DNA of 36,747 nt. Source: Rhodospirillales bacterium. GTDB taxonomy: Bacteria; Pseudomonadota; Alphaproteobacteria; Rhodospirillales; Defluviicoccaceae. The notes beneath the pieces are model-generated. The model was not told where the DNA came from. It did no database searches and worked only from the letters and a program-made list of their open reading frames with translations. Both the position numbers and the translations under genes were made by a program. Location: NCBI GenBank assembly GCA_016793925.1, contig JAEULH010000016.1, positions 1 to 36,747 of the forward strand. Reading direction: 5' to 3'. Of this stretch, positions 1 to 7,202 are shown piece after piece (position 1 is the first letter of the stretch; each line of letters opens with the position of its first letter).

Positions 1-102
1 TTGAAGCAGGGCAGGCGTGTCGCCAATGTTCGCATGTTCGCATGGCAGGACAGCCCCGACAGGCCGGTCGCGGCCGGTCACGCCCACTTTCTGCTGACCT
101 AG
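1..102 (+). CDS. C-terminal end of a probable PaaI-type hot-dog acyl-CoA thioesterase (partial)
   Basis: The reading frame that enters the window at base 1 stays open for 33 codons and stops at TAG 100-102. The visible peptide contains GRRVANVRMFAWQD and ends RPVAAGHAHFLLT. This resembles the last two beta strands of PaaI/4HBT hot-dog thioesterases, where a 'GRR-hydrophobic strand-W/QD' segment is followed by a final strand beginning 'VA'. Those enzymes hydrolyse acyl-CoA thioesters. The active-site part lies outside the window, so the family call rests on the tail only. Its stop codon overlaps the stop codon of the convergent methyltransferase gene (shared CTAG at 99-102), which supports both frames being real. 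It could instead be another hot-dog family member. Confidence 0.5.
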   Translation: MKQGRRVANVRMFAWQDSPDRPVAAGHAHFLLT

Positions 103-1151
103 ACGCGCAGTTTGGCTGCTGCCGGCTGCTCCATTTGCACGGACGACGCGACGCTGGGGGCGTCGCGGTGGAACATCACCCACAGCGTTGGGCCGATTCC
201 CCGCGTGCGCCACGCCTCGTACCACACGGGAAGCCGCTGGGGCGCGTTCAGACCGGCCACCGCTTTGCCCAGAAGCTTGCCGAACCGTTTCGCGCGCCGG
301 CTACGCGACCAGTTCACGATCGTGCCATGGTCCTGGCTGCGCAGCAGATAGAAGTAGTGGGTGTCCTTCTTGGCGAACGCGACCAGGGAGAACGGTTCGA
401 TTTCGTCCTTGTCCAGCCGGACCCCGTGGCGCGCACCGACCGTCCGGAACGCTTCGGGCGACCACCTGCCGATGTGGTTGGGCGGCATGTCGCGCAAGCT
501 CCCATGGCACTCCTGAAAATCGATCCTTGCCGCGTTGGGCACGGTTATGAACAAGAGCCCGTTCGGCCGCAGCAGCCGGGCGAGCTTGCCGAACAGACCA
601 TCGAGATCGTCCATGTGTTCGACCACCGCGAACATGAAGATCGCGTCGAACGGATCCTCGTCCGTTAGAGCGGGCAGACCCCCGTCCAGAACCGTGTATC
701 CCTGCCGTCGAAGCCTGCTGATCTTCTCGTCGTGATACTCGATCGCATGAATGCTGGACGCCGGAACAAATTTTCCGGCGATTTTGTCGAGAAAGTATCC
801 GTAGCCGGCACCGATTTCGAGTACACGCTCGATCTTACGGTCCTGCGAGGATAGCTCCGACAGGGTTCTCTGGAAGCTCCACTTGTCGATTGTATGCGCC
901 GGTCGAGCATAAGCGAGATTGTAAAATTCCTTGTCACCGGCGATGAACGGGTCTGCAAAGCTGAAGCTGCAGTGGCTGCAGTGGCGGATGACGCAGTGGC
1001 CCTGCTTCCACAGCCGACGGATGCAATCCACGAGCTCCGCATAACGGTGTGGATCGCTCTCGGCGACCACGAACTGCTGGGCCGCTTCCTCCGGCGTGAC
1101 GCGGAAGATAACCTCGCCGGTAACCTCGTGACAGACTGGGCAGTCGGCCAT
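99..1151 (-). CDS. Zinc-ribbon class I SAM-dependent methyltransferase
   Basis: This is a 350-residue protein. The N-terminus has a CPVC pair (Cys4, Cys7) and a later CSHC pair, a likely four-cysteine zinc ribbon. A Rossmann methyltransferase core follows, with the SAM-binding motif I VLEIGAGYGYFL near residues 110-121, an acidic motif II region, and a FMFAVVEHMDD segment typical of Methyltransf_11/12/23 domains. The C-terminal third is basic and not recognised. This architecture is common among methyltransferases of surface-polysaccharide or small-molecule modification; the substrate cannot be read from the sequence. The ATG at 1151 is preceded by GGGGGAG, a good ribosome site, and a candidate promoter lies at 1312-1340. 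No other biosynthetic genes are visible beside it, only an IS66 remnant, so it may belong to a disrupted or transferred locus. Confidence 0.85.
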   Translation of the reverse strand: MADCPVCHEVTGEVIFRVTPEEAAQQFVVAESDPHRYAELVDCIRRLWKQGHCVIRHCSHCSFSFADPFIAGDKEFYNLAYARPAHTIDKWSFQRTLSELSSQDRKIERVLEIGAGYGYFLDKIAGKFVPASSIHAIEYHDEKISRLRRQGYTVLDGGLPALTDEDPFDAIFMFAVVEHMDDLDGLFGKLARLLRPNGLLFITVPNAARIDFQECHGSLRDMPPNHIGRWSPEAFRTVGARHGVRLDKDEIEPFSLVAFAKKDTHYFYLLRSQDHGTIVNWSRSRRAKRFGKLLGKAVAGLNAPQRLPVWYEAWRTRGIGPTLWVMFHRDAPSVASSVQMEQPAAAKLRV

Positions 1152-1234
1152 CGCTCCCCCGCGTGCGTCCCGCGCGCTGAGAACTCAAGCAGTTAGGTAT
1201 GCAACAATCATGCGGCCAATCCAGCATACTTAAT

Positions 1235-1248
1235 CCGGGATATCCCGG
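1235..1248. repeat. 14-bp perfect palindrome (possible operator or leader hairpin)
   Basis: CCGGGATATCCCGG reads the same on both strands. It lies between the candidate promoter at 1312-1340 and the methyltransferase start at 1151, so it would be inside the 5' leader of that transcript. It could be an operator for a dimeric regulator or an RNA hairpin. The function is not known. Confidence 0.5.
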
Positions 1249-1311
1249 GTAGGCTGGGCCTTAATCTTGGCTGCACTTATTGCAAAATCACAATTTATAA
1301 CTTTCTGGCTA

Positions 1312-1340
1312 ATTATACTACATTTGCGGGCTAGAGTCCA
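1312..1340 (-). promoter_or_regulatory. Candidate sigma-70-type promoter for the methyltransferase gene
   Basis: On the minus strand a perfect -10 hexamer TATAAT (plus-strand 1312-1317) lies 17 bases downstream of a 4/6 -35 hexamer TGGACT (1335-1340). The region is conspicuously AT-rich. A start near 1305 would give a leader of roughly 150 bases before the methyltransferase ATG. Confidence 0.5.
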
Positions 1341-1590
1341 CGGGATCAACGTACGTCGCCCGTGAAGGCCTATCTCTCTGGGTCCAGCACCGCCTACATG
1401 CGGTGGCTTGGACCACTTTTTTCCCTGCCGCTGACAAATGTTGATCTCACCGGAAGCAACGGCATAAGCCTTCGCCCGTGAACCGGCTCCCGCCTTTCTC
1501 CAAGATTGGCGCGGGTTGGCCCGTAACCACACGGCGGGGGCCGCGGATGTTTGTTGCTTACGTCGCTGCTGCCGCGGTTGCGGTCGGTTG

Positions 1591-1710
1591 CCAGTTTCAG
1601 GGCAGGACGTCGGCGAGGCGTGTGGCGGGTTGGTCGGCGATCCGGCGGAGAACGTCTTCGAGCGAAGCCTGCGGATCGACGCCGTCGAGCTTGGCCGTCT
1701 CGATCAGGAT
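1591..1710 (-). mobile_element. IS66-family transposase C-terminal remnant
   Basis: Read on the minus strand from 1710, the sequence encodes ILIETAKLDGVDPQASLEDV and then LRRIADQPATRLADVLP. This closely follows the conserved IS66 TnpC C-terminus, which normally reads LIETAKLNGVDP...DVLxRIADHP...ELLPWNW. At 1597-1599 a TGA replaces the expected Trp codon, and the next two codons still read N-W, so the end carries a nonsense change. Directly upstream (1711-1713) the frame meets TAG and homology fades. Only about 40 codons survive; no intact tnpA, tnpB or tnpC is present, so this is a dead relic. Confidence 0.8.
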
Positions 1711-1851
1711 CTAGCAACAGCCGTCGTTTGCGCCGCACGGGGCGAGGGTTCCGCGCCGGGCGGCGGGCCGGCGCCGAGGGCGGGGGCCGCCGCCGCATCT
1801 TCTCCAAACATTCGATAGGCGTCGCTGCGCGCGGCAATGCTAGGATCGCGC

Positions 1852-3021
1852 ATGTCCACCGATACGATCGCTCACACGCCAGCGCCCGGCGAGGCGCCCC
1901 CCCCGTCGGCAGCCGCCGCCGGACCCGAACCGGCTGCCACCGCGGGTGCGGCGAGCCGAACCAGCCGCAGGGCGGTGCGCATCCAGTCGTTTTCCGTAAC
2001 CGGCCTGTTCGTTCTCGCCGCGATCTACACCATCCATTTTGGCAAAGCGATCCTGATGCCGGTCGTCGCCGCGGTTGTCCTCTACATCCTGCTGTGGCCG
2101 GCGGTCCGCCTGCTGAACCGCTTCCGCGTCCCCACCGCCCTGGGCGCGGTCATCGTCGTCGCCGGCCTCCTCGGCGTCGCCGGCGCCGGCATTTACGTCC
2201 TCGCCGATCCTGCCTCGGCGTGGCTCTCCCAGGCGCCGCAGGTCATGAGCGAGGTTCAGGCCAAGATAAAGGCGCCGGTCGGCGAACTCACCAAGGTCAA
2301 GGAGAAAATCGAAGGCATGGTCGAGCCACGCGGTGGCGGCGGCGGTCCCGACGCGGGGCCGCAGGTGGGGCTTGCCAACGCGGCGATGTTCGTTCTGGGC
2401 ACGGTTCAGCAGGTCGGCGCGTCGCTGCTGATCATCACCGCGCTGCTGTTTCTGCTTCTCGCCTCCGGAACGATGTTCCAGGAGAAACTCGTGCGCTCGC
2501 TGCCGCGCTTCCGCCACAAGAAGCAGGCGGTGATGATCACCAACCAGATCCAGAAGGACATTTCGGCCTACCTCGGCACCGTCGCGATGATCAACACCGG
2601 CCTCGGCCTCGCCATCGGGCTCGGGCTTTACGCCATCGGCATGCCGAACGCCGCGTTGTGGGGAACCATGGCGGCGCTGCTGAATTTCGTTCCCTATATC
2701 GGCTTCGCCATCGGAACCAGCATCGTCTTCATCGTCGGCCTGCTCACCTTCGACACGTTCGCCGCCGCGCTGATGGCGCCCGCGGTCTACACCATTTGCA
2801 ACGCGGTCGAAGCCAACGCGGTCACGCCGATCCTGCTGAGCCGCCGACTGACGTTGAACGCCGTCGTCGTCTTCCTCGCCGTCCTCGGCTGGGGCTGGCT
2901 GTGGGGCGTCTCCGGGGCGCTGCTCGCCGTCCCGCTGCTGGCCATGATCAAGGTCATTGCCGACCACGTCGACGGTCTCGGCGGCCTCAGCGAGTTCCTC
3001 GGCAGCCGCGATCCGACCTAG
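1852..3021 (+). CDS. AI-2E family (PerM/DUF20) transporter-like membrane protein
   Basis: This is a 389-residue inner-membrane protein. A Pro/Ala-rich cytoplasmic N-terminus of about 45 residues is followed by hydrophobic segments near residues 50-110. A soluble middle section is interrupted by a Gly-rich linker (GGGGGP). The C-terminal half carries several more membrane spans, including the NFVPYIGFAIG and LGWGWLWGVSGALLAVPLLA segments typical of the family. Members have been proposed to export autoinducer-2, to act as Na+(Li+)/H+ antiporters, or simply as permeases; which applies here is unknown. I prefer the ATG at 1852 because TAGGA lies 6-7 bases upstream. An in-frame ATG at 1837 would add five residues but lacks a ribosome site. 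The antiporter operon begins 217 bases downstream on the same strand, so shared ion-homeostasis work is possible but unproven. Confidence 0.85.
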   Translation: MSTDTIAHTPAPGEAPPPSAAAAGPEPAATAGAASRTSRRAVRIQSFSVTGLFVLAAIYTIHFGKAILMPVVAAVVLYILLWPAVRLLNRFRVPTALGAVIVVAGLLGVAGAGIYVLADPASAWLSQAPQVMSEVQAKIKAPVGELTKVKEKIEGMVEPRGGGGGPDAGPQVGLANAAMFVLGTVQQVGASLLIITALLFLLLASGTMFQEKLVRSLPRFRHKKQAVMITNQIQKDISAYLGTVAMINTGLGLAIGLGLYAIGMPNAALWGTMAALLNFVPYIGFAIGTSIVFIVGLLTFDTFAAALMAPAVYTICNAVEANAVTPILLSRRLTLNAVVVFLAVLGWGWLWGVSGALLAVPLLAMIKVIADHVDGLGGLSEFLGSRDPT

Positions 3022-3238
3022 GATCGAAACCGCATCGTCGGACGAGCGGTCGGATCCGGGCCGTCTGCGTCCCCTGGCGCCGAAGGCCGCTCAAGGGCGC
3101 CGGGCGGAAGATAGAAGAAGATTATCGTTCCCTTGCCCCGCCGCCGACGGTAAACCAAGAAGCCGCGACGGCGCACGCGCCGCGACCAACCCGCAAAGGC
3201 CATTGAGAAGCCGCAGGGAGGGAGGGAGGACAGACATC

Positions 3239-3712
3239 GTGCCGCACATTTTCAGCCTGATCGGCGTCCTGTCCGCCCTGTGGCTGCTCCTGTCCGGCCA
3301 CTTCCACGAACCCCTGCTCCTTGCGCTCGGCGCGATCTCGGTCGCCTTCGTCGTCTTCATTGCGCATCGCATGGACGTCGTCGACCACGAGGGCCACCCC
3401 ATCCAGCTCAGCCACCGCGCGGTCCGCTACTTCCCGTGGCTGCTGTGGGAGATCGTCAAGGCGAACATCGATGTCGCGAAGGTCATCCTCCGCCGACGCA
3501 TGCCGCTGTCGCCGCGTGTGTTCCCCACCCAGGGAATGCAGCGCTCCGAACTCGGCCTGACCATCTACGCCAACTCGATCACCCTGACGCCGGGCACCGT
3601 CACCATCGCTGTCGACGGCGAGACCCTGACCGTGCATGCGCTGACCGGCGCCGCCGCCGCCGGAGTGGAGACGGACGAAATGAATCGCCGCGTCGCCGGG
3701 TTGGAGGCCTAG
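3239..3712 (+). CDS. mnhE: Multisubunit cation/proton antiporter subunit E (MrpE/MnhE/MbhA type)
   Basis: This 157-residue protein has two N-terminal membrane helices (about residues 4-40), the WLLWEIVKANIDVAKVIL segment that is the family signature, and a C-terminal cytoplasmic part with NSITLTPGTVTI. MrpE is a small membrane subunit needed for assembly or full activity of the Mrp complex. The start is GTG 3239, supported by the strong purine-rich ribosome site around 3218-3230 (GGAGGGAGGGAGGA). A longer open frame upstream lacks family similarity. It is the first gene of the antiporter operon; subunit F begins 6 bases after its stop. Confidence 0.92.
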   Translation: MPHIFSLIGVLSALWLLLSGHFHEPLLLALGAISVAFVVFIAHRMDVVDHEGHPIQLSHRAVRYFPWLLWEIVKANIDVAKVILRRRMPLSPRVFPTQGMQRSELGLTIYANSITLTPGTVTIAVDGETLTVHALTGAAAAGVETDEMNRRVAGLEA

Positions 3713-3718
3713 CCGCTC

Positions 3719-4006
3719 GTGTTTACCGAAGCCAGCCTCGCCATTCTCTTGATCATGGCCCTGACCTTGTGGCGCGCCGTCAAGGGGCCGACGGTCTACG
3801 ACCGGATTCTCGCGGTGAACGCCTTCGGCACCCTGACGGTGCTGCTGATCGCCGTCTTCGGGTTCTTGACCGAGCGGCCCGAATTCCTCGACATCGCGCT
3901 GGTCTACGCCCTGATCAACTTCATCGGCACGATCGCCGTCTGCAAATACGCCACCTTCGCCCACCTCGGCGGCCCGCTCGATCAGGTCGATTGGGACGAC
4001 GTATGA
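3719..4006 (+). CDS. mnhF: Multisubunit cation/proton antiporter subunit F (MrpF/MnhF/MbhB type)
   Basis: A 95-residue protein with three predicted membrane helices. It contains the RAVKGPTVYDRILAVNAFGT segment, which is diagnostic of MrpF, and an acidic C-terminus (DQVDWDDV). MrpF is a small structural subunit of the Na+/H+ antiporter complex in the inner membrane. Translation starts at GTG 3719. The stop overlaps the ATG of subunit G in an ATGA junction at 4003-4006, which indicates translational coupling. Confidence 0.93.
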   Translation: MFTEASLAILLIMALTLWRAVKGPTVYDRILAVNAFGTLTVLLIAVFGFLTERPEFLDIALVYALINFIGTIAVCKYATFAHLGGPLDQVDWDDV

Positions 4007-4380
4007 GCGCGCTTGTCGTCGATTTCCTGAGCTGGATCCTCCTGTTGGCCGGCACCGCCTTCGCCCTGACCGGCGCCATCGGCATCATCCGCCTGCCCGA
4101 CGTCTTCGCGCGCATGCACGGCGCCGGAATGATCGACACGCTGGGCGCCGCGTTGATTCTCCTGGGCCTGATGCTGCAGGCCGGACCGACCCTGGTCACG
4201 GTCAAGCTGCTCCTGATCGGCGTGTTCCTGTTCTTCACCAGTCCGGCGACGACATTCGCGCTCGCGCGCGCGGCGCTCGCTGCCGGGATCGAACCGGCGG
4301 TCGAGGACAAGACGGCCGGAGGAACAGTCGCAAAGGCCGCGGAGGCGGCCGCAGCAAAGGAAGGAGACGAGCGATCGTAG
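4003..4380 (+). CDS. mnhG: Multisubunit cation/proton antiporter subunit G (MrpG/MnhG/MbhC type)
   Basis: A 125-residue protein. The first 85 or so residues form three membrane helices with the family motif GIIRLPDVFARMHGAG followed by DTLGAALILLGL. The last 35 residues are an Ala/Lys/Glu-rich cytoplasmic tail that is longer than usual for this subunit. It starts at ATG 4003 inside the stop of subunit F. The tail-coding DNA carries AAGGAG at 4361-4366, positioned to serve as the ribosome site for the next gene, whose true start may lie inside the end of this one. Confidence 0.93.
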   Translation: MSALVVDFLSWILLLAGTAFALTGAIGIIRLPDVFARMHGAGMIDTLGAALILLGLMLQAGPTLVTVKLLLIGVFLFFTSPATTFALARAALAAGIEPAVEDKTAGGTVAKAAEAAAAKEGDERS

Positions 4381-4409
4381 CCGCCATCGACGTCGCCCTG
4401 CTGCTGTTC

Positions 4410-4937
4410 ATGGCGGTGACCGCGCTGGCTCTGGCGCGCGTCCGCAACCTGTTCGCGGTGGTGATGATGTCGGGGATTTTCAGCCTGACGGCGGCGGCGC
4501 TTTACGTCGTTCAGGACGCCGTCGACGTCGCCTTCACCGAGGCCGCCGTCGGCGCCGGCATCGCGACGGTGCTGGGTCTCGCCACCCTTGCCGTCACCCG
4601 TAGCGAGGCCGAGAAGAAGGTCAGGGCCGTAGCTTTCGGCCCCCTCCTGCTGGTCATCGTCACCGGCGCCGCGCTGATCTACGGCACGCTCGACATGCCG
4701 GACTACGGCGATCCGGCGGCGCCGATCCATGGCCACGTTGCGCCGCGCTACCTGGCCGACTCGGAGAAGGAGACCGGCGTTCCGAACGTGGTCACGTCGG
4801 TGCTGGCGAGCTACCGCGGTTACGACACCCTCGGCGAGACCACCGTCATTCTCACCGCCGCCTGCGGCGTCCTCATGCTGCTCGGGCGCAACAGACGGCA
4901 GAAGCGCAACGCTCCGACGCGAGACTCCGCGGCGTGA
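4410..4937 (+). CDS. MbhD-MbhE fusion (DUF4040), equivalent to the C-terminal part of MrpA
   Basis: The protein is 175 residues from ATG 4410. Residues 1-75 match the MbhD/DUF4040 domain (RVRNLFAVVMMSGIFSLTAA). After a helix near residues 75-92 comes the MbhE domain, with NVVTSVLASYRGYDTLGET, the loop that precedes the last helix in MrpA C-termini. In standard Mrp systems both domains are the end of the large MrpA; here they form a separate gene. No start codon of the NTG type lies further upstream in frame, yet family-like sequence continues upstream (IVAAIDVALLLF), and AAGGAG sits 7 bases before an in-frame ATC at 4374. The real start may therefore be this ATC, giving 187 residues. Its end overlaps subunit B (GTGA, 4934-4937). 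Confidence 0.88.
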   Translation: MAVTALALARVRNLFAVVMMSGIFSLTAAALYVVQDAVDVAFTEAAVGAGIATVLGLATLAVTRSEAEKKVRAVAFGPLLLVIVTGAALIYGTLDMPDYGDPAAPIHGHVAPRYLADSEKETGVPNVVTSVLASYRGYDTLGETTVILTAACGVLMLLGRNRRQKRNAPTRDSAA

Positions 4938-5365
4938 ACCGCTTCGCCATCCTGCGGGTCGTCGCCAAGCTGCTGATCCCCGCGATCATGCTCTTCGCCC
5001 TGTATGTCCAGTTCCACGGCGACTTCGGGCCCGGCGGCGGCTTCCAGGCCGGGGTCATCTTCGCATCCGCGTTCATCCTCTATGCGCTTCTGTTCGGCGT
5101 CGTCACCGCCCGCAAGGTCGCCCCGCCGCGGCTGATCAACACGACGCTGGCCCTCGGCGTGCTGGTCTACGCGGGCACCGGGTTCGCCGCACTGCTGCGC
5201 GGCGGCCAGTACCTCGACTACTCCGTGCTCGCCCATGACGCGGTCCACGGTCAGCATCTCGGAATTTCGCTGATCGAGTTCGGCGTGTTCATGACCGTGT
5301 CCTCGGCAATGATCACAATTTTCTTTGTCTTCGCCGGCCAGGATGTCGACGAGGGGCAGGACTGA
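4934..5365 (+). CDS. mnhB: Multisubunit cation/proton antiporter subunit B (MrpB/MnhB domain)
   Basis: A 143-residue protein with four membrane helices and the MnhB signature FHGDFGPGGGFQAGVI near residues 28-43, followed by the RLINTTLALGVLVYAGTG segment. MrpB is an inner-membrane subunit of the antiporter complex. It starts at GTG 4934, overlapping the previous stop by four bases. Its TGA shares one base with the ATG of subunit C (TGATG at 5363-5367). The C-terminus is acidic (DVDEGQD). Confidence 0.93.
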   Translation: MNRFAILRVVAKLLIPAIMLFALYVQFHGDFGPGGGFQAGVIFASAFILYALLFGVVTARKVAPPRLINTTLALGVLVYAGTGFAALLRGGQYLDYSVLAHDAVHGQHLGISLIEFGVFMTVSSAMITIFFVFAGQDVDEGQD

Positions 5366-5724
5366 TGATGCTTTTGCCCGGCCTCTTCAACTACTGGCTG
5401 GTCGTCGTCCTGATGATGATCGGTTTTTACGTGGTCATCGCTCAGGGCAACCTGGTCAAGAAGCTGTTCGGGCTGAACATATTCCAGGTCGCTGTTTTCG
5501 TGTTCTACATCTCCATGGGCAAGATCGAGGACGGAACCGCGCCAATCCTGGTCGACGGCGAGCCGGTGTACACCAACCCCCTTCCAAGCGTGCTGATCCT
5601 CACCGCCATCGTCGTCGGCATCGCCACCCTGGCTCTGGGCCTGGCGCTGGCGGTCCGCATCCGCAACGCCTTCGGCACGATGGAAGAGGATGAGATCGAC
5701 GCGGCGGAGGCCGATCCCTCGTGA
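5365..5724 (+). CDS. mnhC: Multisubunit cation/proton antiporter subunit C (NuoK/MrpC-like)
   Basis: A 119-residue protein with three membrane helices. It includes LVKKLFGLNIFQVAVFVFYI and the loop NPLPSVLILTAIVVGIATLAL, both hallmarks of MrpC/MnhC and of the homologous NuoK subunit of complex I. The C-terminal tail is acidic (EEDEIDAAEADPS). Two adjacent ATGs (5365 and 5368) are available. The 3' end overlaps the next gene by a GTGA junction (5721-5724). Confidence 0.93.
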   Translation: MMLLPGLFNYWLVVVLMMIGFYVVIAQGNLVKKLFGLNIFQVAVFVFYISMGKIEDGTAPILVDGEPVYTNPLPSVLILTAIVVGIATLALGLALAVRIRNAFGTMEEDEIDAAEADPS

Positions 5725-7202
5725 TAACGCCGCACCTGCCGATCCTCGAAGTCGTCCTGCCGCTGGTCTCGGCGCCCATCTGCCTGATCCTGCGCAGCGC
5801 GGTCGTGGCCTGGTGGATGGCGGTGGCGCTGACGTGGGCCGCCTTCGCGGGCGCGCTCATGCTCCTTGGCGAGGTCCTGAACGCCGGCCCGATCACCTAC
5901 GCGCTCGGCGGCTGGGCGGCGCCCTGGGGCATCGAATACCGCATCGACCTCCTCAGCGCCTTCGTCCTCGTCACCGTTACGGCAATCGGCTCGCTCGCGA
6001 TCCTCTTCGCCCGCGCGCCGGTGGCCCGCGAGATCCCCGCCGATCGCGTATACCTGTTCTACGTCATGTACCTGCTCAGCTTCACCGGGCTGCTCGGCAT
6101 CGCCGTGACCGGAGACGCTTTCAACCTCTTCGTCTTTCTCGAGATCACCTCGCTCTCGGCGTACGTGCTGATCAGCCTCGGCAGCGACCGGAGAGCGCTG
6201 ACGGCCGCGTTCCGCTACCTGATCATGGGGACCATCGGCGCGACGTTCTACATCATCGGCGTCGGCATGATGTACATGATGACCGGCACCCTCAACATGG
6301 CCGATCTGGCGGCGCGGCTGCCGGGGGTGCTCCACCTGCGCACCATCGATATGGCGCTGGCGTTCATCACCGTCGGCCTCAGCCTCAAGCTCGCGGTCTT
6401 CCCGTTGCACTTCTGGCTGCCCAACGCCTATACCCACGCGCCCTCGGCGGTCAGCGTCTTTCTCGCCGCCACCTCGACCAAGATCGCGGCCTACGCGCTG
6501 ATCCGGATCATCTATACCGTCTTCGGCGGGCCGGCCGTGTTCGCGCCCATGCCGATCGACGAGATGCTGCTCGGCTTCGGCATGTTGTCGATGATCGCCG
6601 CGTCGCTGGTCGCCATGTTCCAGGACAACATGAAGCGGCTGCTGGCCTATTCGAGCATCTCGCAAATCGGCTACATGGTCGTCGGCCTGAGCCTGGGCAA
6701 CGTCGAGGGCCTGGCCGCCAGCATCGTCCATATCTTCAACCATGCGATGATGAAGGCGCTGCTGTTCATGGCCGTCGGCTGCGTCTTCTACCGGGTCGGC
6801 TCGGTGCGCCTCGCCGATATCGCCGGGTTCGCCCGGCGCATGCCGATCACCGGCGCCGCCCTGCTCGTCGGCGGCTTCAGCCTCATCGGAACGCCGCTCA
6901 GCATCGGCTTCGTCACCAAATGGTTCCTGCTGGAAGGGGCGCTGGAAAAGGGCTGGTGGCCGGTCGCGGCGATCGTGATCCTCAGCGGCCTGCTCGCGCT
7001 GGTCTACGTCTGGCGGATCGTCGAAGCGGCCTACTTCCGCGCACCGGCGCCGGCGGTCGAAGGGATCCGTGAAGCGCCGGCGATCATGCTGGCGCCGCTT
7101 CTCATCCTCGCCGCGATCAACATCTTTTTCGGCATCGACGGCACCCTGACCGGCGATCTCTCCATCGCCGCGGCGCAAGCGCTCGTCGGAACCAGCCCGT
7201 GA
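5721..7202 (+). CDS. mnhD: Proton-conducting antiporter-like subunit, MrpD/NuoM/NuoN type (first of three)
   Basis: This 493-residue protein has about 14 predicted membrane helices and belongs to the proton-conducting transporter family (PF00361). It keeps the charged residues expected to form the proton path: a helix-5 Glu in FLEITSLSAY, the helix-7 Lys223 in SLKLAVFPLHFWLP, a helix-8 Lys in TSTKIAAY, and a helix-12 Lys in FVTKWFLLEG. SSISQIGYMVVGLSLGN and FNHAMMKALLFM are further signatures. It begins at GTG 5721 and ends in a GTGA overlap with the next paralogue. It acts in the inner membrane as an ion-translocating subunit of the complex. Confidence 0.9.
   Translation: MITPHLPILEVVLPLVSAPICLILRSAVVAWWMAVALTWAAFAGALMLLGEVLNAGPITYALGGWAAPWGIEYRIDLLSAFVLVTVTAIGSLAILFARAPVAREIPADRVYLFYVMYLLSFTGLLGIAVTGDAFNLFVFLEITSLSAYVLISLGSDRRALTAAFRYLIMGTIGATFYIIGVGMMYMMTGTLNMADLAARLPGVLHLRTIDMALAFITVGLSLKLAVFPLHFWLPNAYTHAPSAVSVFLAATSTKIAAYALIRIIYTVFGGPAVFAPMPIDEMLLGFGMLSMIAASLVAMFQDNMKRLLAYSSISQIGYMVVGLSLGNVEGLAASIVHIFNHAMMKALLFMAVGCVFYRVGSVRLADIAGFARRMPITGAALLVGGFSLIGTPLSIGFVTKWFLLEGALEKGWWPVAAIVILSGLLALVYVWRIVEAAYFRAPAPAVEGIREAPAIMLAPLLILAAINIFFGIDGTLTGDLSIAAAQALVGTSP

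Larger units (their letters stand above)
1152..1851. other. Gene-free interval of 700 bp
   Basis: No ORF here has convincing coding character. The stretch holds a minus-strand promoter candidate (1312-1340), a 14-bp palindrome (1235-1248), an AT-rich patch around 1255-1325 that contrasts with the surrounding DNA, and the eroded end of an IS66-type transposase (1591-1710). The rest (about 1341-1590 and 1711-1836) is unassigned. Its proximal part may be IS66-derived non-coding end sequence. Confidence 0.7.

Noticed and set aside
1394-3206. Arg-rich open frames overlapping the AI-2E-type gene and its upstream region
   Set aside because: They have no recognisable domains, show the composition of out-of-frame GC-rich DNA, and one of them crosses the IS66 relic in the wrong frame.
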